From Chromobacterium amazonense (GTDB taxonomy: Bacteria; Pseudomonadota; Gammaproteobacteria; Burkholderiales; Chromobacteriaceae), in assembly GCF_001855565.1 (NCBI RefSeq), contig NZ_MKCR01000010.1, positions 28,730 to 92,729 on the forward strand: DNA of 64,000 nucleotides, in the 5' to 3' direction. The notes under the pieces are model-generated. The model ran no database searches and was not told the DNA's origin. It saw nothing but the letters and a program-made list of their open reading frames with translations. Numbering within the stretch: the first letter of the stretch is position 1; every line of letters begins with the position of its first letter. This document shows, in pieces, positions 18,331 through 26,968 of this stretch. The position numbers and the translations under genes were made by a program.

Positions 18331-18369
18331 AACCGGCCAAGGACTCCGGTCAGGAGGCCTTGGCCGGTT
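18331..18369 (-). other. Intercistronic hairpin, arcB-arcC
   Basis: AACCGGCCAAGG and CCTTGGCCGGTT form a perfect 12-bp stem with a 15-base loop. A second hairpin, GGGCCGG / CCGGCCC, lies at 18381-18400. Neither has a strong T run on the minus strand, so mRNA processing or stabilisation is more likely than full termination. Confidence 0.6.
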
Positions 18370-18410
18370 GAGGTGTGATCGGGCCGGACTTCGCCGGCCC
18401 AAGCCCAGGC

Positions 18411-19421
18411 TTAGTCGCCCAGCGTAGCCACCAGAATGGCCTTGATGGTGTGCATGCGGTTCTCGGCCTGTTCGAAGGCGATGCAAGCCTCGCTCTCGAA
18501 CACGTCCTCGGTCACCTCGATGCCGTTGGCCAGTTCCGGATATTGCGCGGCGATTTCCTTGCCCACCTTGGTTTCGCTGTTGTGGTAAGCCGGCAGGCAG
18601 TGCATGAACTTCACTTGCGGGTTTTCCGCGGCGGCCATCAGCGCGCTGTTCACCTGATACGGCTTCAACAGACGGATGCGCTCGGCCCACACTTCTGCCG
18701 GCTCGCCCATGGACACCCAGACGTCGGTGTGGATGAAGTCGGTGCCCTTGACGGCTTCCTTGGCGTCTTCGGTCAGCGTGATGCGGGCGCCGGTGCGCTT
18801 GGCGATCTCACGGCACTCGGCCACCAGTTGGTCGGCCGGCCACAGGTGCTTCGGCGCGCCGATGCGCACGTCCATCCCCAGCTTGGAGCCGATCACCAGC
18901 AGCGAATTGCCCATATTGTTGCGGGCGTCGCCCAGATAGGTGTAGCTGATCTGAGAGATGGGCTTGTCGGTGTTTTCCCACATGGTCAGCACGTCGGCCA
19001 GCATCTGGGTCGGGTGCCATTCGTCGGTCAGGCCGTTGTAAACCGGCACGCCGGCAAACTTGGCCAGCTCGTTCTCCACCATGTCCTGGTCGAAGCCGCG
19101 GTATTCGATGGCGTCGTACATGCGGCCCAGCACGCGGGCGGTGTCTTTCATCGACTCCTTGATGCCGATTTGCGAACCGGACGGCCCGAGGTAGGTGACG
19201 TTGGCGCCTTGGTCGTAGCAAGCCACTTCAAAGGCGCAGCGGGTGCGGGTGGAGGTTTTTTCAAAGATCAGGGCGACGTTCTTGCCCTTGAGGTGTTGCT
19301 GCTCGGTGCCGGTATATTTGGCGCGTTTCAGGTCGCGGGCCAGGTCCAGCATGTAACGGATTTCACGCGGGGTGAAGTCCAGCATTCTCAGGAAGTTACG
19401 GTTGCGCAGATTGAAAGCCAT
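18411..19421 (-). CDS. arcB: Ornithine carbamoyltransferase, catabolic (ArcB)
   Basis: The 336-residue enzyme splits citrulline to ornithine and carbamoyl phosphate in the arginine deiminase pathway. The carbamoyl-phosphate motif is [13 protein letters not shown] near residues 51-63, and the HCLPAYH ornithine-site motif lies in the C-terminal half. The start at 19421 follows AGGAG by 6 bp. Position between arcA and arcC supports the catabolic role over anabolic ArgF, although sequence alone does not separate the two. Confidence 0.93.
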   Translation of the reverse strand: MAFNLRNRNFLRMLDFTPREIRYMLDLARDLKRAKYTGTEQQHLKGKNVALIFEKTSTRTRCAFEVACYDQGANVTYLGPSGSQIGIKESMKDTARVLGRMYDAIEYRGFDQDMVENELAKFAGVPVYNGLTDEWHPTQMLADVLTMWENTDKPISQISYTYLGDARNNMGNSLLVIGSKLGMDVRIGAPKHLWPADQLVAECREIAKRTGARITLTEDAKEAVKGTDFIHTDVWVSMGEPAEVWAERIRLLKPYQVNSALMAAAENPQVKFMHCLPAYHNSETKVGKEIAAQYPELANGIEVTEDVFESEACIAFEQAENRMHTIKAILVATLGD

Positions 19422-19522
19422 GATATTGCTCCTGATTAGAGTCTGGGCAAGCCGGCCGTCGCTCCCTATGGAGCCGGCGGTCAACCTGTCTTATTGCACA
19501 CAAACGGTATGAATTTTTTCGC

Positions 19523-19545
19523 CCCGGCCGGACTCGCCGGCCGGG
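19523..19545 (-). other. Intercistronic hairpin, arcA-arcB
   Basis: CCCGGCCGG / CCGGCCGGG with a 5-base loop forms a very stable stem in the gap between arcA and arcB. On the minus strand it is followed by A residues rather than T, so it is not an intrinsic terminator for the operon. Its sequence resembles the second hairpin after arcB. Confidence 0.6.
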
Positions 19546-19555
19546 AAAAACAGCT

Positions 19556-20788
19556 TTACACCTTCACTTCGTCGCGGATGATTGGGCAGGTCATGCAGTG
19601 GCCGCCGCCGCGGCCGCGGCCCAGTTCGGACGCCGGGATCTCGATCACTTCCACGCCGTGCTCGCGCATCAGGCGGTTGGTATAGGTGTTGCGGTCGTAG
19701 GCCACCACCACGCGGCGATCCAGCGCCACCACGTTGTTGCCGTCGTCCCACTGCTCGCGTTCGCGCTGGTAGGCGTCGCCGCCAGTCTGGATGACGCGGA
19801 TTTCCTTGAGGCCCAGCGCCTGGCGCACCACTTCCACCAGTTTCACGCCCTCATGGCGCTCGAAGCGGATTTCGCCTTCGCGGTCGCCTGCATACATGCT
19901 GGTGCAGGTGATTTCGTCCACCACATCCGGGAATACCGACAGCAGGTCGATGTCGAGGAAGCTGAACACCGTGTCCAGGTGCATGGCGGCGCGCGATTTC
20001 GGCATCTGGCAAGCGATGACACGCTTGGCGCCGCCTTCCTTGTGCAGCACGCGCTTGGCCACTTGCACCACGGCTTGCGGGCTGGTGCGCTCGCCCATGC
20101 CGATCAACACCACGCCGTTGCCGATAGGCATCACGTCGCCGCCTTCCAGCGTAGCCGGGCCGTGATCGCTGTCGCAGCCGCCCCACCAGATGTTCACCTT
20201 GCCGGCGAAATACGGGTGGAACTGGTAGATCGATTGCAGGATCAGCGTTTCCTGGCGGCGGGCCGGCCAGTACATCGGGTTCAGTGTCACGCCTTCATAG
20301 ATCCAGCAGGACGGGTCGCGCTGGAACAGGCTGTTGGGGATGGGAGGCAGCACGAAGTCGGAGCGATCCAGATAGCCGCCGAACAGGCCTTTCGGGTCGA
20401 ACGGCAGTTCGAACTTGGCGATGCCGCCCACCAGGTGATCGGCCAATTGCGAAGACGGCATTTCGTTCAGCCAGCTGCGCAGATCCTGCAGCATGCCGAT
20501 ACCCACGTTGTCGGTCTTGATCTTGCGGTCCAGGATCCAGTTGCGGGCGGCCTTGTCGTCCAGCACCTTGGCCAGCGCGTCGTGCACTTCGATCACTTCG
20601 ATGCCGCGGGCGCGCATCTGCTCGACCATGTAGCCGTGGTCTTTCTGCGCGCGCTCCACCCAGATCACGTCATCAAACAGCAGATCGTGGCAGTTGTCCG
20701 GAGTCAGGCGCTTATGGGCGAGTCCGGGACGACACACCATCACGGTTCGCAGCTTGCCACACTCGGAATGAACACCAAACTTGGTCAT
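19556..20788 (-). CDS. arcA: Arginine deiminase
   Basis: The 410-residue enzyme hydrolyses arginine to citrulline and ammonia. The C-terminal [14 protein letters not shown] segment carries the catalytic cysteine, and the [12 protein letters not shown] and [10 protein letters not shown] segments hold other active-site residues. The length matches the family. It is the second gene of arcDABC, following arcD by 75 bp, with a GC hairpin in that gap. Confidence 0.97.
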   Translation of the reverse strand: MTKFGVHSECGKLRTVMVCRPGLAHKRLTPDNCHDLLFDDVIWVERAQKDHGYMVEQMRARGIEVIEVHDALAKVLDDKAARNWILDRKIKTDNVGIGMLQDLRSWLNEMPSSQLADHLVGGIAKFELPFDPKGLFGGYLDRSDFVLPPIPNSLFQRDPSCWIYEGVTLNPMYWPARRQETLILQSIYQFHPYFAGKVNIWWGGCDSDHGPATLEGGDVMPIGNGVVLIGMGERTSPQAVVQVAKRVLHKEGGAKRVIACQMPKSRAAMHLDTVFSFLDIDLLSVFPDVVDEITCTSMYAGDREGEIRFERHEGVKLVEVVRQALGLKEIRVIQTGGDAYQREREQWDDGNNVVALDRRVVVAYDRNTYTNRLMREHGVEVIEIPASELGRGRGGGHCMTCPIIRDEVKV

Positions 20789-20819
20789 AACGATACTCCT
20801 TGAGTCTTGTTTGACTTCA

Positions 20820-20838
20820 GGGGCGGGCGATCCGCCCC
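20820..20838 (-). other. Intercistronic hairpin, arcD-arcA
   Basis: GGGGCGG / CCGCCCC with a 5-base loop lies between arcD and arcA. With the hairpins after arcA and arcB, every gap in the operon contains a GC stem. Confidence 0.5.
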
Positions 20839-20863
20839 CACGACTGGTTTCGAAATCTTTCGC

Positions 20864-22315
20864 TTACAGACCGATCTGACCGACCGCCAGCATGTAGACG
20901 GCGATCACCGCCAGCACCACCACGATGGCAGCCAGCACGGCTTCTATCAGGTTGAACGGCTTCCGGCCCTGCTCTTTCTTGGCCCACAGGTAGAACAGCA
21001 GGCCCGGCGCGTACAGCACCATGGACAGGAACAGATATTTGGGACCGGCGGCGTAGATCAGCCAGGCGCCATACACTGTGGCCAGTGCGGCGGTCCAGAA
21101 TTCCTTGGCGGTGCTTTCACCCTGGGCGTAGCCTTCGCCGCGCTTGGCCACCAGCAAGGAGTAGCCGGCGCACAACAGGTAAGGAATCAGGATCATCGAA
21201 GTAGCCAGCGACAACAGCGCGAGGTAGCCGGCCGAGCTCTTCAGCGTGATCAGCAGGAACAGCTGGATCAAGCCATTGGTCAGCCACAGCGAGGCGGCCG
21301 GGGTTTCATTGGCGTTGAGGGTGCCGAACACCTTGGGCATCACGCCGTCCTTGCCGGCGAGGTAAGGCGCTTCGGCGGCCAGCAGGGTCCAGGCCAACAA
21401 GGCGCCGCCGACCGAAATCACCAGACCGGCATTCATCAGGTTGGCGCCGAAGGTGCCGAAAGCCTTTTGCAGCACATAGGCGGTGGACGGGTTCTTCAAG
21501 GCGGCCAGTTCCGGCTGGGTCATCACGCCCAGCGACAGCACCGACACGGCGACCAGGAGCGCGATGGTCAGCAGGAAGCCGATCACGGTCGCCTTGCCCA
21601 CATCCTTCATGCTTTCGGCGCGGCCGGAGAACATCGAAGCGCCTTCGATGCCGATGAACACCCACACCGTCACCAGCATGGTGCTCTTCACTTGATCGAC
21701 AATCGTGCCGAGCTTGGCGTTGCCCCAGAAATCCAGATTGAAGGTATCGACCTTGAAGGCGAATATGATCAACACGATGAACAATGCCAGCGGCACCAGC
21801 TTGGCCACCGTGGTGACCGTGTTGATGAAGGCCGCGCCATGCACGCCGCGCAGCACCAGAAAGTGCAGACACCACAGCACGACGGAGGCGCAGATGATGG
21901 CGGTGGGCGTGTTGCCGTCGCCGAAGGCCGGAATCCAGAAGCCCAGGGCCGAGAACATCACCACAAAGTAAGACACATTGCCGATCCAGGCGGAAATCCA
22001 GTAACCCCAGGCCGAGTTGAAGCCCATATAGTCACCGAAACCCTCCTTGGCGTAACCGTAGACGCCGCCCGACACCTCCGGTTTGCGCGAGGCCAGCATC
22101 TGGAACACGAAGGCCAACGCCAGCATGCCGACGAAGGTGATGGCCCAGCCGATCAGGATGGCCCCGGCGCCCGCCCCGGCCGCCATGTTCTGCGGCAGCG
22201 AGAAGATGCCGCCGCCTATCATGGAGCCGACGACCAGCGCCGTCAGCGCGCCCAGCTTCAGCCTGGGCGATCCGCCCTCGGCCACGCCGGCTTGGGTTGC
22301 AGTTTCAGTAGACAT
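20864..22315 (-). CDS. arcD: Arginine/ornithine antiporter ArcD
   Basis: The 483-residue APC-superfamily transporter exchanges external arginine for internal ornithine and so feeds the deiminase pathway without net energy cost. About 12 hydrophobic helices are visible. The first carries the family motif LVVGSMIGGGIFSLPQNM, and GIEGASMFSGRAE is conserved mid-protein. The second ATG (22315) is preferred because GGAG lies 7 bp before it, but only 1 bp before the first. It is the first gene of arcDABC. Confidence 0.95.
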   Translation of the reverse strand: MSTETATQAGVAEGGSPRLKLGALTALVVGSMIGGGIFSLPQNMAAGAGAGAILIGWAITFVGMLALAFVFQMLASRKPEVSGGVYGYAKEGFGDYMGFNSAWGYWISAWIGNVSYFVVMFSALGFWIPAFGDGNTPTAIICASVVLWCLHFLVLRGVHGAAFINTVTTVAKLVPLALFIVLIIFAFKVDTFNLDFWGNAKLGTIVDQVKSTMLVTVWVFIGIEGASMFSGRAESMKDVGKATVIGFLLTIALLVAVSVLSLGVMTQPELAALKNPSTAYVLQKAFGTFGANLMNAGLVISVGGALLAWTLLAAEAPYLAGKDGVMPKVFGTLNANETPAASLWLTNGLIQLFLLITLKSSAGYLALLSLATSMILIPYLLCAGYSLLVAKRGEGYAQGESTAKEFWTAALATVYGAWLIYAAGPKYLFLSMVLYAPGLLFYLWAKKEQGRKPFNLIEAVLAAIVVVLAVIAVYMLAVGQIGL

Positions 22316-22321
22316 TTTCAT

Positions 22322-22692
22322 TCTCCGATCAGGGATGTAAACCGTTATTCATTATTAAATTCTTATCATCTGAAATTATGGTATACCCCGCTAATTCAGG
22401 GTCTCCAGACGAGTCGGCGGCTCGATTGACTTACATCAAGCGCCCATGATGGACAAAGTGCCGACCTACGGCGGATGCGACCAAAGCTTGCAACAAGGCG
22501 TCATGCGGTACGGCGGAAAGTCATAAAAACAGCGGCCGGCTCAGCGACAACATTCAAGATAGAAAGTCTGAATGGAAAGAAAAGGCGGGATGGCGGATAA
22601 CATGATCCAGCGCAAAAACTGAGGAAAATTTACAAATCGATCATGGACTTGAAGGATAGCAGGCGCTACCCCACGCGGCTGGAGAAAAAAAA
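22322..22692. other. Non-coding region upstream of arcD
   Basis: I see no credible gene in this stretch. It holds the arcD leader, a CATAAT element at 22380-22375 that could be the arcD -10, the FNR/ANR-type box at 22426-22439, and about 250 bases of unexplained sequence before the terminator at 22693. The AT content is higher than in the genes around it. A small RNA cannot be excluded but nothing specific supports one. Confidence 0.5.
22426..22439. promoter_or_regulatory. FNR/ANR-type box upstream of arcDABC
   Basis: TTGAC-TTAC-ATCAA matches the FNR/ANR consensus TTGAT-N4-ATCAA at 9 of 10 defined positions. It lies about 110 bp before the arcD start. Pseudomonas arcDABC is activated by ANR through a similar box with TTGAC in one half. 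If CATAAT at 22380-22375 is the -10, the box would be centred near -64. Confidence 0.7.
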
Positions 22693-22721
22693 GGCGGATA
22701 CGGCCCACCACCGTATCCGCC
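22693..22721 (-). terminator. Terminator of the 43-residue membrane protein gene
   Basis: GGCGGATACGG / CCGTATCCGCC with a 7-base loop is followed on the minus strand by eight T residues. It isolates the small gene from arcD. Confidence 0.9.
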
Positions 22722-22766
22722 AACACACACATCAAGAGGAAATGCCAAAACTACGGGAATGAATCC

Positions 22767-22898
22767 TTACTTGCCCGGCTTGTTGATGTTCCTGAAGATC
22801 ACCCAAACCGCGCCGATCACTACCAGTGTAGCCACCACTATCGTCAACAGACTGAGGCGGCCCACATCGTCCGATACCATCAGGGTCAGCAACTCCAT
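22767..22898 (-). CDS. 43-residue single-span membrane protein (DUF3149-like)
   Basis: The small protein is a short polar N terminus (MELLTLMVSDDVGRLS), one hydrophobic helix (LLTIVVATLVVIGAVWVIF) and a basic tail (RNINKPGK). The plan resembles DUF3149 micro-proteins, which often begin around a DPVG motif (here DDVG). GAGGAG lies 6 bp before the ATG, a stronger ribosome binding site than many genes in the window have. A class II FNR-type promoter lies upstream and a strong terminator downstream, so it is a complete single-gene unit. Function is unknown. Confidence 0.7.
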   Translation of the reverse strand: MELLTLMVSDDVGRLSLLTIVVATLVVIGAVWVIFRNINKPGK

Positions 22899-22944
22899 CG
22901 TGTTCTCCTCGCAGGTTCCGCGCCTTAGCGCCCTTGCCAACGAC

Positions 22945-22950
22945 ATAATA
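22945..22950 (-). promoter_or_regulatory. -10 element of the 43-residue protein gene
   Basis: TATTAT on the minus strand predicts a start near 22938, about 40 bp downstream of the centre of the FNR-type box at 22972-22985. Confidence 0.55.
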
Positions 22951-22971
22951 ACCACTTTGCAGATATTGAAA

Positions 22972-22985
22972 TTGACCCATATCAA
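22972..22985. promoter_or_regulatory. FNR/ANR-type box upstream of the 43-residue protein gene
   Basis: TTGAC-CCAT-ATCAA matches the FNR consensus at 9 of 10 positions and has the same half-sites as the box upstream of arcD. Its centre lies about 41 bp upstream of the start predicted from TATTAT, the usual class II activation distance. Confidence 0.72.
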
Positions 22986-23011
22986 TCCCATGCGCACTGG
23001 CATGACAAACA

Positions 23012-23041
23012 AAAAACCCCAGGGCTATGCCTGGGGTTTTT
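23012..23041. terminator. Terminator of the ferredoxin-type reductase gene
   Basis: AAAACCCCAGG / CCTGGGGTTTT with a 6-base loop is flanked by A and T runs. It ends the reductase gene and shields the FNR-type promoter next to it. Confidence 0.88.
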
Positions 23042-23063
23042 CATATACAGATCAGCAGCTTGT

Positions 23064-24092
23064 CTACTTTCCGCCGCCCATATCCTTGGCCAGGAAGAAG
23101 GCATCGGAAAAGAACTCATCCTCCGGCAAGCCGCGCTCACGCGTGAAGGTGCCGTGCGCCGCCTCCACCATCACCGGCGCGCCGCAGGCGTACACCTGGT
23201 GCCCGGACAGATCGGAGAAGTCTTCCAACACCGCCTGGTGGACGAAGCCGGCGCGGCCCGTCCAGTTGTCTTCCGGCAAGGCTTCCGACAGCACCGGGAT
23301 ATATTGGATGTGAGGATGCGCGGCGGCCCAGCCTTCGGCCAATTCCGCCATGTACAAATCCGCCTTGGTGCGGGCGCCCCAATAGAAAGCCATCGGCCGG
23401 GTGATGCCATGCCGGATGGCATGCTCGATGATGCCCTTGACCGGCGCGAAGCCGGTGCCGCTGGCGATGAAGACGATGGGCTTGTCAGACTCTTCGCGCA
23501 GGAAGAACGATCCCATCGGCCCCTTGAAGCGCATGATCTCGCGCTCCTTCATCTGATGGAACACGTACTCGGAGAACGAGCCGCCCGGCTGATGGCGGAT
23601 ATGCAGTTCGAGGAAAGCATCGTCGTGCGGCGCATTGGCGATGGAGAAGCTGCGCTTCTTGCCATCCTTCATCAAAATATCAATGTATTGGCCGGCGCGG
23701 AACTGCAGACGCTCCGACACCGGCAGCTTCAGTTTCAGCACCGCCACGTCGTGGATTTTCTCGATCTTTTCCACGCGACACGGCAGCGTCTTGATCTGAA
23801 TGTCGCCCATGCCGGTCACTTCGCGCACTTCGATGCTGACATCGCCCTGCGGCCGCGCGCAGCAGAACAAAGCCATGCCCTGAGCCTGCTCGGCCGAGGT
23901 CAAGGCCTTTTCCTGGAAACCGTCCTGGCTGACCTCGCCCTCCACGACCTTGCCTTTGCAAGCGCCGCAGGCGCCGTCGCGACAACCGTATGGCAGGCCC
24001 ACGCCCTGACGCAGGGCGGCCTCAAGAATCGTTTCGTGCGCTTCCACACCGAATGTATGCCCGCTCGGGAGCACTTTCACTTGGCAAGTCAT
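23064..24092 (-). CDS. 2Fe-2S ferredoxin-NAD(P)H reductase fusion (AscD/CDP-glucoseen reductase type)
   Basis: The 342-residue protein has an N-terminal plant-type 2Fe-2S ferredoxin domain with the cluster ligands in CRDGACGACKG and FCCARP. An FAD-binding domain (GQYIDILMKDGKKRSFSIANAP) and an NAD-binding domain (FIASGTGFAPVKGI, then YACGAPVMV) follow. Homologues are annotated as CDP-6-deoxy-delta-3,4-glucoseen reductase, but no deoxysugar genes lie nearby, so it is probably a general electron-transfer reductase. The frame continues upstream without a stop, but that part is antisense to the next gene; the ATG at 24092 opens the ferredoxin domain. It is divergent from the SDR gene, 30 bp apart. 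Confidence 0.88.
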   Translation of the reverse strand: MTCQVKVLPSGHTFGVEAHETILEAALRQGVGLPYGCRDGACGACKGKVVEGEVSQDGFQEKALTSAEQAQGMALFCCARPQGDVSIEVREVTGMGDIQIKTLPCRVEKIEKIHDVAVLKLKLPVSERLQFRAGQYIDILMKDGKKRSFSIANAPHDDAFLELHIRHQPGGSFSEYVFHQMKEREIMRFKGPMGSFFLREESDKPIVFIASGTGFAPVKGIIEHAIRHGITRPMAFYWGARTKADLYMAELAEGWAAAHPHIQYIPVLSEALPEDNWTGRAGFVHQAVLEDFSDLSGHQVYACGAPVMVEAAHGTFTRERGLPEDEFFSDAFFLAKDMGGGK

Positions 24093-24122
24093 GTCGTATC
24101 TCAATCCTGAATTCTGGCTAAA

Positions 24123-25049
24123 ATGCACACCATGCCTACCTTGCTCATCATAGGTGCCGGCGATGTCGCCCGGCGCGCCCTCCCCCTGCTGCTGCGCTGC
24201 TGGCGGGTATTGGTCCTCTGCCGGACAGAAGAAGCCGCCGCGCGCTGGCGCGCGCTGGGCGCCCAGCCTATGCTCGGCGATCTGGACAACGCCGCGAGCC
24301 TGAAGCGGCTGGCCGGTTTGGCCGACGCCGCGCTGCTGACCGCCCCGCCTCCGCCTCGCGGCAAAAGCGACCCGAGAATGCGCAAGTTGTTGTACACGCT
24401 GGCAAAAGCGGACAGCATACCACAGCAATGGGTGTACATCAGCACCAGCGGCGTATATGGCGACGCCGCAGGCCGCTGGCTGGATGAGACCGCGCCGCTG
24501 CGGCCGCACAACGAGCGCGCCTGGCGACGGGCCGACGCCGAAGCGGTCTTGCGCCGCTTCGCCATCCGTCATGGCTGCGCGCTGACCATACTGCGCGCGC
24601 CCGGCATCTACGCCGACGACAGGCTGCCGCTGTCGCGCCTGTTCAATCAAACGCCGTTGATCGCGGATGCCGAAGACAGCTGGAGCAACCACATCCACGC
24701 CGACGACCTGGCGCGGCTGTGCGTGGCGGCTTTGTCGCGCCGCCACGGCATACGCGTCTACAACGCCTGCGATGCGCAGCCGCTGCCGGTCAGCCGCTGG
24801 TATCGGGCGCTGGCCGAAACGCTGGACCTGCCCTGCCCGCCACAGCTGCCGCGCGAAGCGGTCAAGGCCAGCGTTTCGCCGCAGCAATGGTCTTTTCTGG
24901 GCGAGTCGCGCCGGCTGGACAACCGCCGCGTCCTGCGCGAGCTTGGCGTCTCGCTGCGCTGGCCCAGCGTGCTGGATTATCTGGCGGCATTGCGACAAGA
25001 CTCGGCCCGGCGCGCGGCAATACTCGCAAGCCAGGCCGAGATTCGGTAA
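24123..25049 (+). CDS. SDR-family NAD(P)-dependent epimerase-like protein
   Basis: The 308-residue protein has a Rossmann nucleotide-binding start ([18 protein letters not shown]) and resembles the YeeZ-like group of atypical extended SDRs. The segment [12 protein letters not shown] contains the usual Ser/Tyr region, although the YxxxK pattern is not intact, and [16 protein letters not shown] is typical of epimerase-like proteins. The substrate is unknown. A second ATG at 24132 (MPTLLIIG) is an equally plausible start. It lies 37 bp upstream of trmB and is probably in an operon with it. Confidence 0.8.
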   Translation: MHTMPTLLIIGAGDVARRALPLLLRCWRVLVLCRTEEAAARWRALGAQPMLGDLDNAASLKRLAGLADAALLTAPPPPRGKSDPRMRKLLYTLAKADSIPQQWVYISTSGVYGDAAGRWLDETAPLRPHNERAWRRADAEAVLRRFAIRHGCALTILRAPGIYADDRLPLSRLFNQTPLIADAEDSWSNHIHADDLARLCVAALSRRHGIRVYNACDAQPLPVSRWYRALAETLDLPCPPQLPREAVKASVSPQQWSFLGESRRLDNRRVLRELGVSLRWPSVLDYLAALRQDSARRAAILASQAEIR

Positions 25050-25086
25050 CATCGCGGTTTTTTTGAGTTTTCAGCAGGCCAGCAAA

Positions 25087-25767
25087 ATGGAAAATCCGGA
25101 TTTCAAACGCTCGATACGCAGCTTTGTGCTGCGGCAGGGCCATTTGTCCACGGCGCAACAACGCGCCATGGACGAAGGCATGCCCAAATGGGGCATTGAG
25201 TACCGCCCCGAGGCGATCGACCTGGAACAGGCCTTCGGCCGCGCCGCGCCGAAAATCCTGGAAATCGGCTTCGGCATGGGCGGCGCCACAGCCGAAATCG
25301 CCGCGGCCAATCCGGACAAGGACTATCTGGGCATAGAAGTGCACGGCCCCGGCGTCGGCAATCTGTGCAAGCTGATCGCGGAAAAGGAACTGACCAACCT
25401 GCGGCTGATGCGCCACGACGCGGTGGAAGTGCTGGACAATATGCTGCCTGACGGCTGCCTGGACGGCGTGCATATTTTCTTCCCGGACCCGTGGCATAAA
25501 AAACGCCACAACAAACGCCGTCTGATCCAGGTGCCGCTGGTGGCCAAGCTGGCCAGCAAGCTGAAGCCCGGCGGCTACTTCCACGCGGCGACAGACTGGG
25601 AAGACTACGCCATCCAGATTCTGGAAGTGCTGAACGGCAACGCCGATCTGGAAAACACGGCCGACGGCTATGCGCCGCGCCCGGACTACCGCCCGCTGAC
25701 CAAGTTCGAAGCGCGCGGCATCAAGCTGGGCCACGGCGTGTGGGATGTGATCTTCCGCCGCAAGTAA
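25087..25767 (+). CDS. trmB: tRNA (guanine-N7-)-methyltransferase
   Basis: The 226-residue SAM-dependent enzyme methylates G46 of tRNA. The SAM motif is [16 protein letters not shown], and the tRNA-binding/catalytic motif is [18 protein letters not shown]. The N-terminal [14 protein letters not shown] is also typical. The ATG at 25087 gives the usual length; the frame runs upstream within the SDR gene without support. Confidence 0.96.
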   Translation: MENPDFKRSIRSFVLRQGHLSTAQQRAMDEGMPKWGIEYRPEAIDLEQAFGRAAPKILEIGFGMGGATAEIAAANPDKDYLGIEVHGPGVGNLCKLIAEKELTNLRLMRHDAVEVLDNMLPDGCLDGVHIFFPDPWHKKRHNKRRLIQVPLVAKLASKLKPGGYFHAATDWEDYAIQILEVLNGNADLENTADGYAPRPDYRPLTKFEARGIKLGHGVWDVIFRRK

Positions 25768-25788
25768 GCCAGTCCGGAACCGCTCCGC

Positions 25789-25812
25789 AACGACCCGCCG
25801 ACGCGGGTCGTT
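25789..25812. terminator. Bidirectional terminator between trmB and glutathione peroxidase
   Basis: AACGACCCGC / GCGGGTCGTT with a 4-base loop lies in the convergent gap, 22 bp after trmB and 16 bp after the peroxidase gene. Confidence 0.8.
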
Positions 25813-25827
25813 TGCCTTTTGCGCGGC

Positions 25828-26307
25828 CTATCGCGCCAGCAAGGCCTTGATGTCGTCCACCAGCTCATGCGGCTCCACCGCCGGTTCGTAGCGCTTCACC
25901 ACCCTGCCGCGGCCATCGATCAGAAACTTGGTGAAGTTCCATTTGACCGGATGAGGATGGTCGGAATCGGCCTGGGTCAGCCAGCGCCACAGCGGGTGGG
26001 CGGCTTCGCCATTGACTTCCAACTTGGCGAACAGCGGAAAGCTCACGCCGAAGCGTCCCAGGCAAAAGGCGACGATTTCCTCCTCGCCGCCCGGCTCCTG
26101 GCCGCCAAATTGATTGCAAGGGAAGCCGAGCACGCTGAAGCCCTGCCCGGAAAAATAATCGTGCAGCTCCTGCAGTCCGGCATATTGCCGGGTATAGCCG
26201 CATTCGCTGGCGGTATTCACCAACAAGGCCACGGTGCCCGCGTAGGCGGAAAGCGCCTGTTCGGCGCCGTCCGCCCGCTTCGCGCTAAAATCGTAGAGCG
26301 TGGTCAT
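25828..26307 (-). CDS. Glutathione peroxidase family protein
   Basis: The 159-residue thiol peroxidase has its peroxidatic cysteine at C36 (NTASECGYT), the conserved Gln in FPCNQFGGQEPG and the Trp in VKWNFTKFL. It uses Cys in place of selenocysteine and probably works with thioredoxin or glutathione. GGAGG lies close upstream of the ATG at 26307. It is divergent from the DUF1841 gene, and the -35 of that gene's promoter overlaps this start codon. Confidence 0.93.
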   Translation of the reverse strand: MTTLYDFSAKRADGAEQALSAYAGTVALLVNTASECGYTRQYAGLQELHDYFSGQGFSVLGFPCNQFGGQEPGGEEEIVAFCLGRFGVSFPLFAKLEVNGEAAHPLWRWLTQADSDHPHPVKWNFTKFLIDGRGRVVKRYEPAVEPHELVDDIKALLAR

Positions 26308-26329
26308 GGCATCCTCCGTCCCGTATAAT
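26301..26329 (+). promoter_or_regulatory. Promoter of the DUF1841 gene
   Basis: TGGTCA (26301-26306) and a perfect TATAAT (26324-26329) are 17 bp apart. The -35 overlaps the start codon of the divergent peroxidase gene. The predicted leader is about 100 bases. Confidence 0.65.
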
Positions 26330-26432
26330 GCCGCAGCCTGCAAGGCAGCCGCCTGCGACCCTGATTCCTGAGCCGGATGCCGCGACGCGATCACGCCGCC
26401 ATCCGCTCCGTTACCGCCCGAGGTCTTCACCG

Positions 26433-26912
26433 ATGTTGTTCAACCCCAGCCGCCAGGACGCCCGCCGTTTCTTCTTCGACACCTGGAGCAAGTCCAAGTC
26501 CGGCCAGCCCTTGTCCGATCTGGAACAAATCGTCCTATCCATTCTTATAGACCACCCGGAGTATCATCCCATCCTGGAAAATCCTGATGCCTTCATGGAG
26601 CAAGAGTGGACGCCGGACATGGGGGAGACTAATCCCTTCCTGCATCTGGGCCTGCACGTGGCCATCGCCGAGCAGCGCTCCATCGATCAGCCCTTCGGCA
26701 TCCGCGCCTTGTATGCCCAGCTGGCGCTGCGCCACGGCGACGAACACCGCGCTCAGCATGAGTTGATGGAGTGCCTGGGCGAGATGATCTGGCATGCCCA
26801 GCGCTATGGCGGCGGACCGGACGTCAACCGCTACATTTCCTGCGTGCGCGGCAAGCTGGGCATGGGCGAAGAAGAGCAGCCGCGGGTCAATCCCAACGAT
26901 ATCCCGGATTAA
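26433..26912 (+). CDS. DUF1841 family protein
   Basis: The 159-residue soluble acidic protein begins MLFNPSRQDARRFFFDTW and contains ETNPFLHLGLHVAIAEQ and the C-terminal AQHELMECLGEMIWHAQR, the pattern of DUF1841, a family found mainly in beta- and gammaproteobacteria. Its function is not known. No signal peptide or membrane segment is visible. It stands alone between a peroxidase and a hydroxyacid dehydrogenase. Confidence 0.85.
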   Translation: MLFNPSRQDARRFFFDTWSKSKSGQPLSDLEQIVLSILIDHPEYHPILENPDAFMEQEWTPDMGETNPFLHLGLHVAIAEQRSIDQPFGIRALYAQLALRHGDEHRAQHELMECLGEMIWHAQRYGGGPDVNRYISCVRGKLGMGEEEQPRVNPNDIPD

Positions 26913-26968
26913 AGCCTGCCCGCGGCGCTTAACATCCAACTCGCATCAACAGGCTCGTAGCCCCACCG

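Noticed and set aside
22541..22735. A 64-codon minus-strand open frame near the arcD upstream region
   Set aside because: It runs through the strong terminator at 22693-22721, has no ribosome binding site and shows no family pattern.
24093..25052. N-terminal extension of about 320 codons on the ferredoxin-type reductase frame
   Set aside because: It runs antisense to the SDR gene and is rich in Arg/Gln/Ala without domains; the ferredoxin domain begins at the ATG at 24092.
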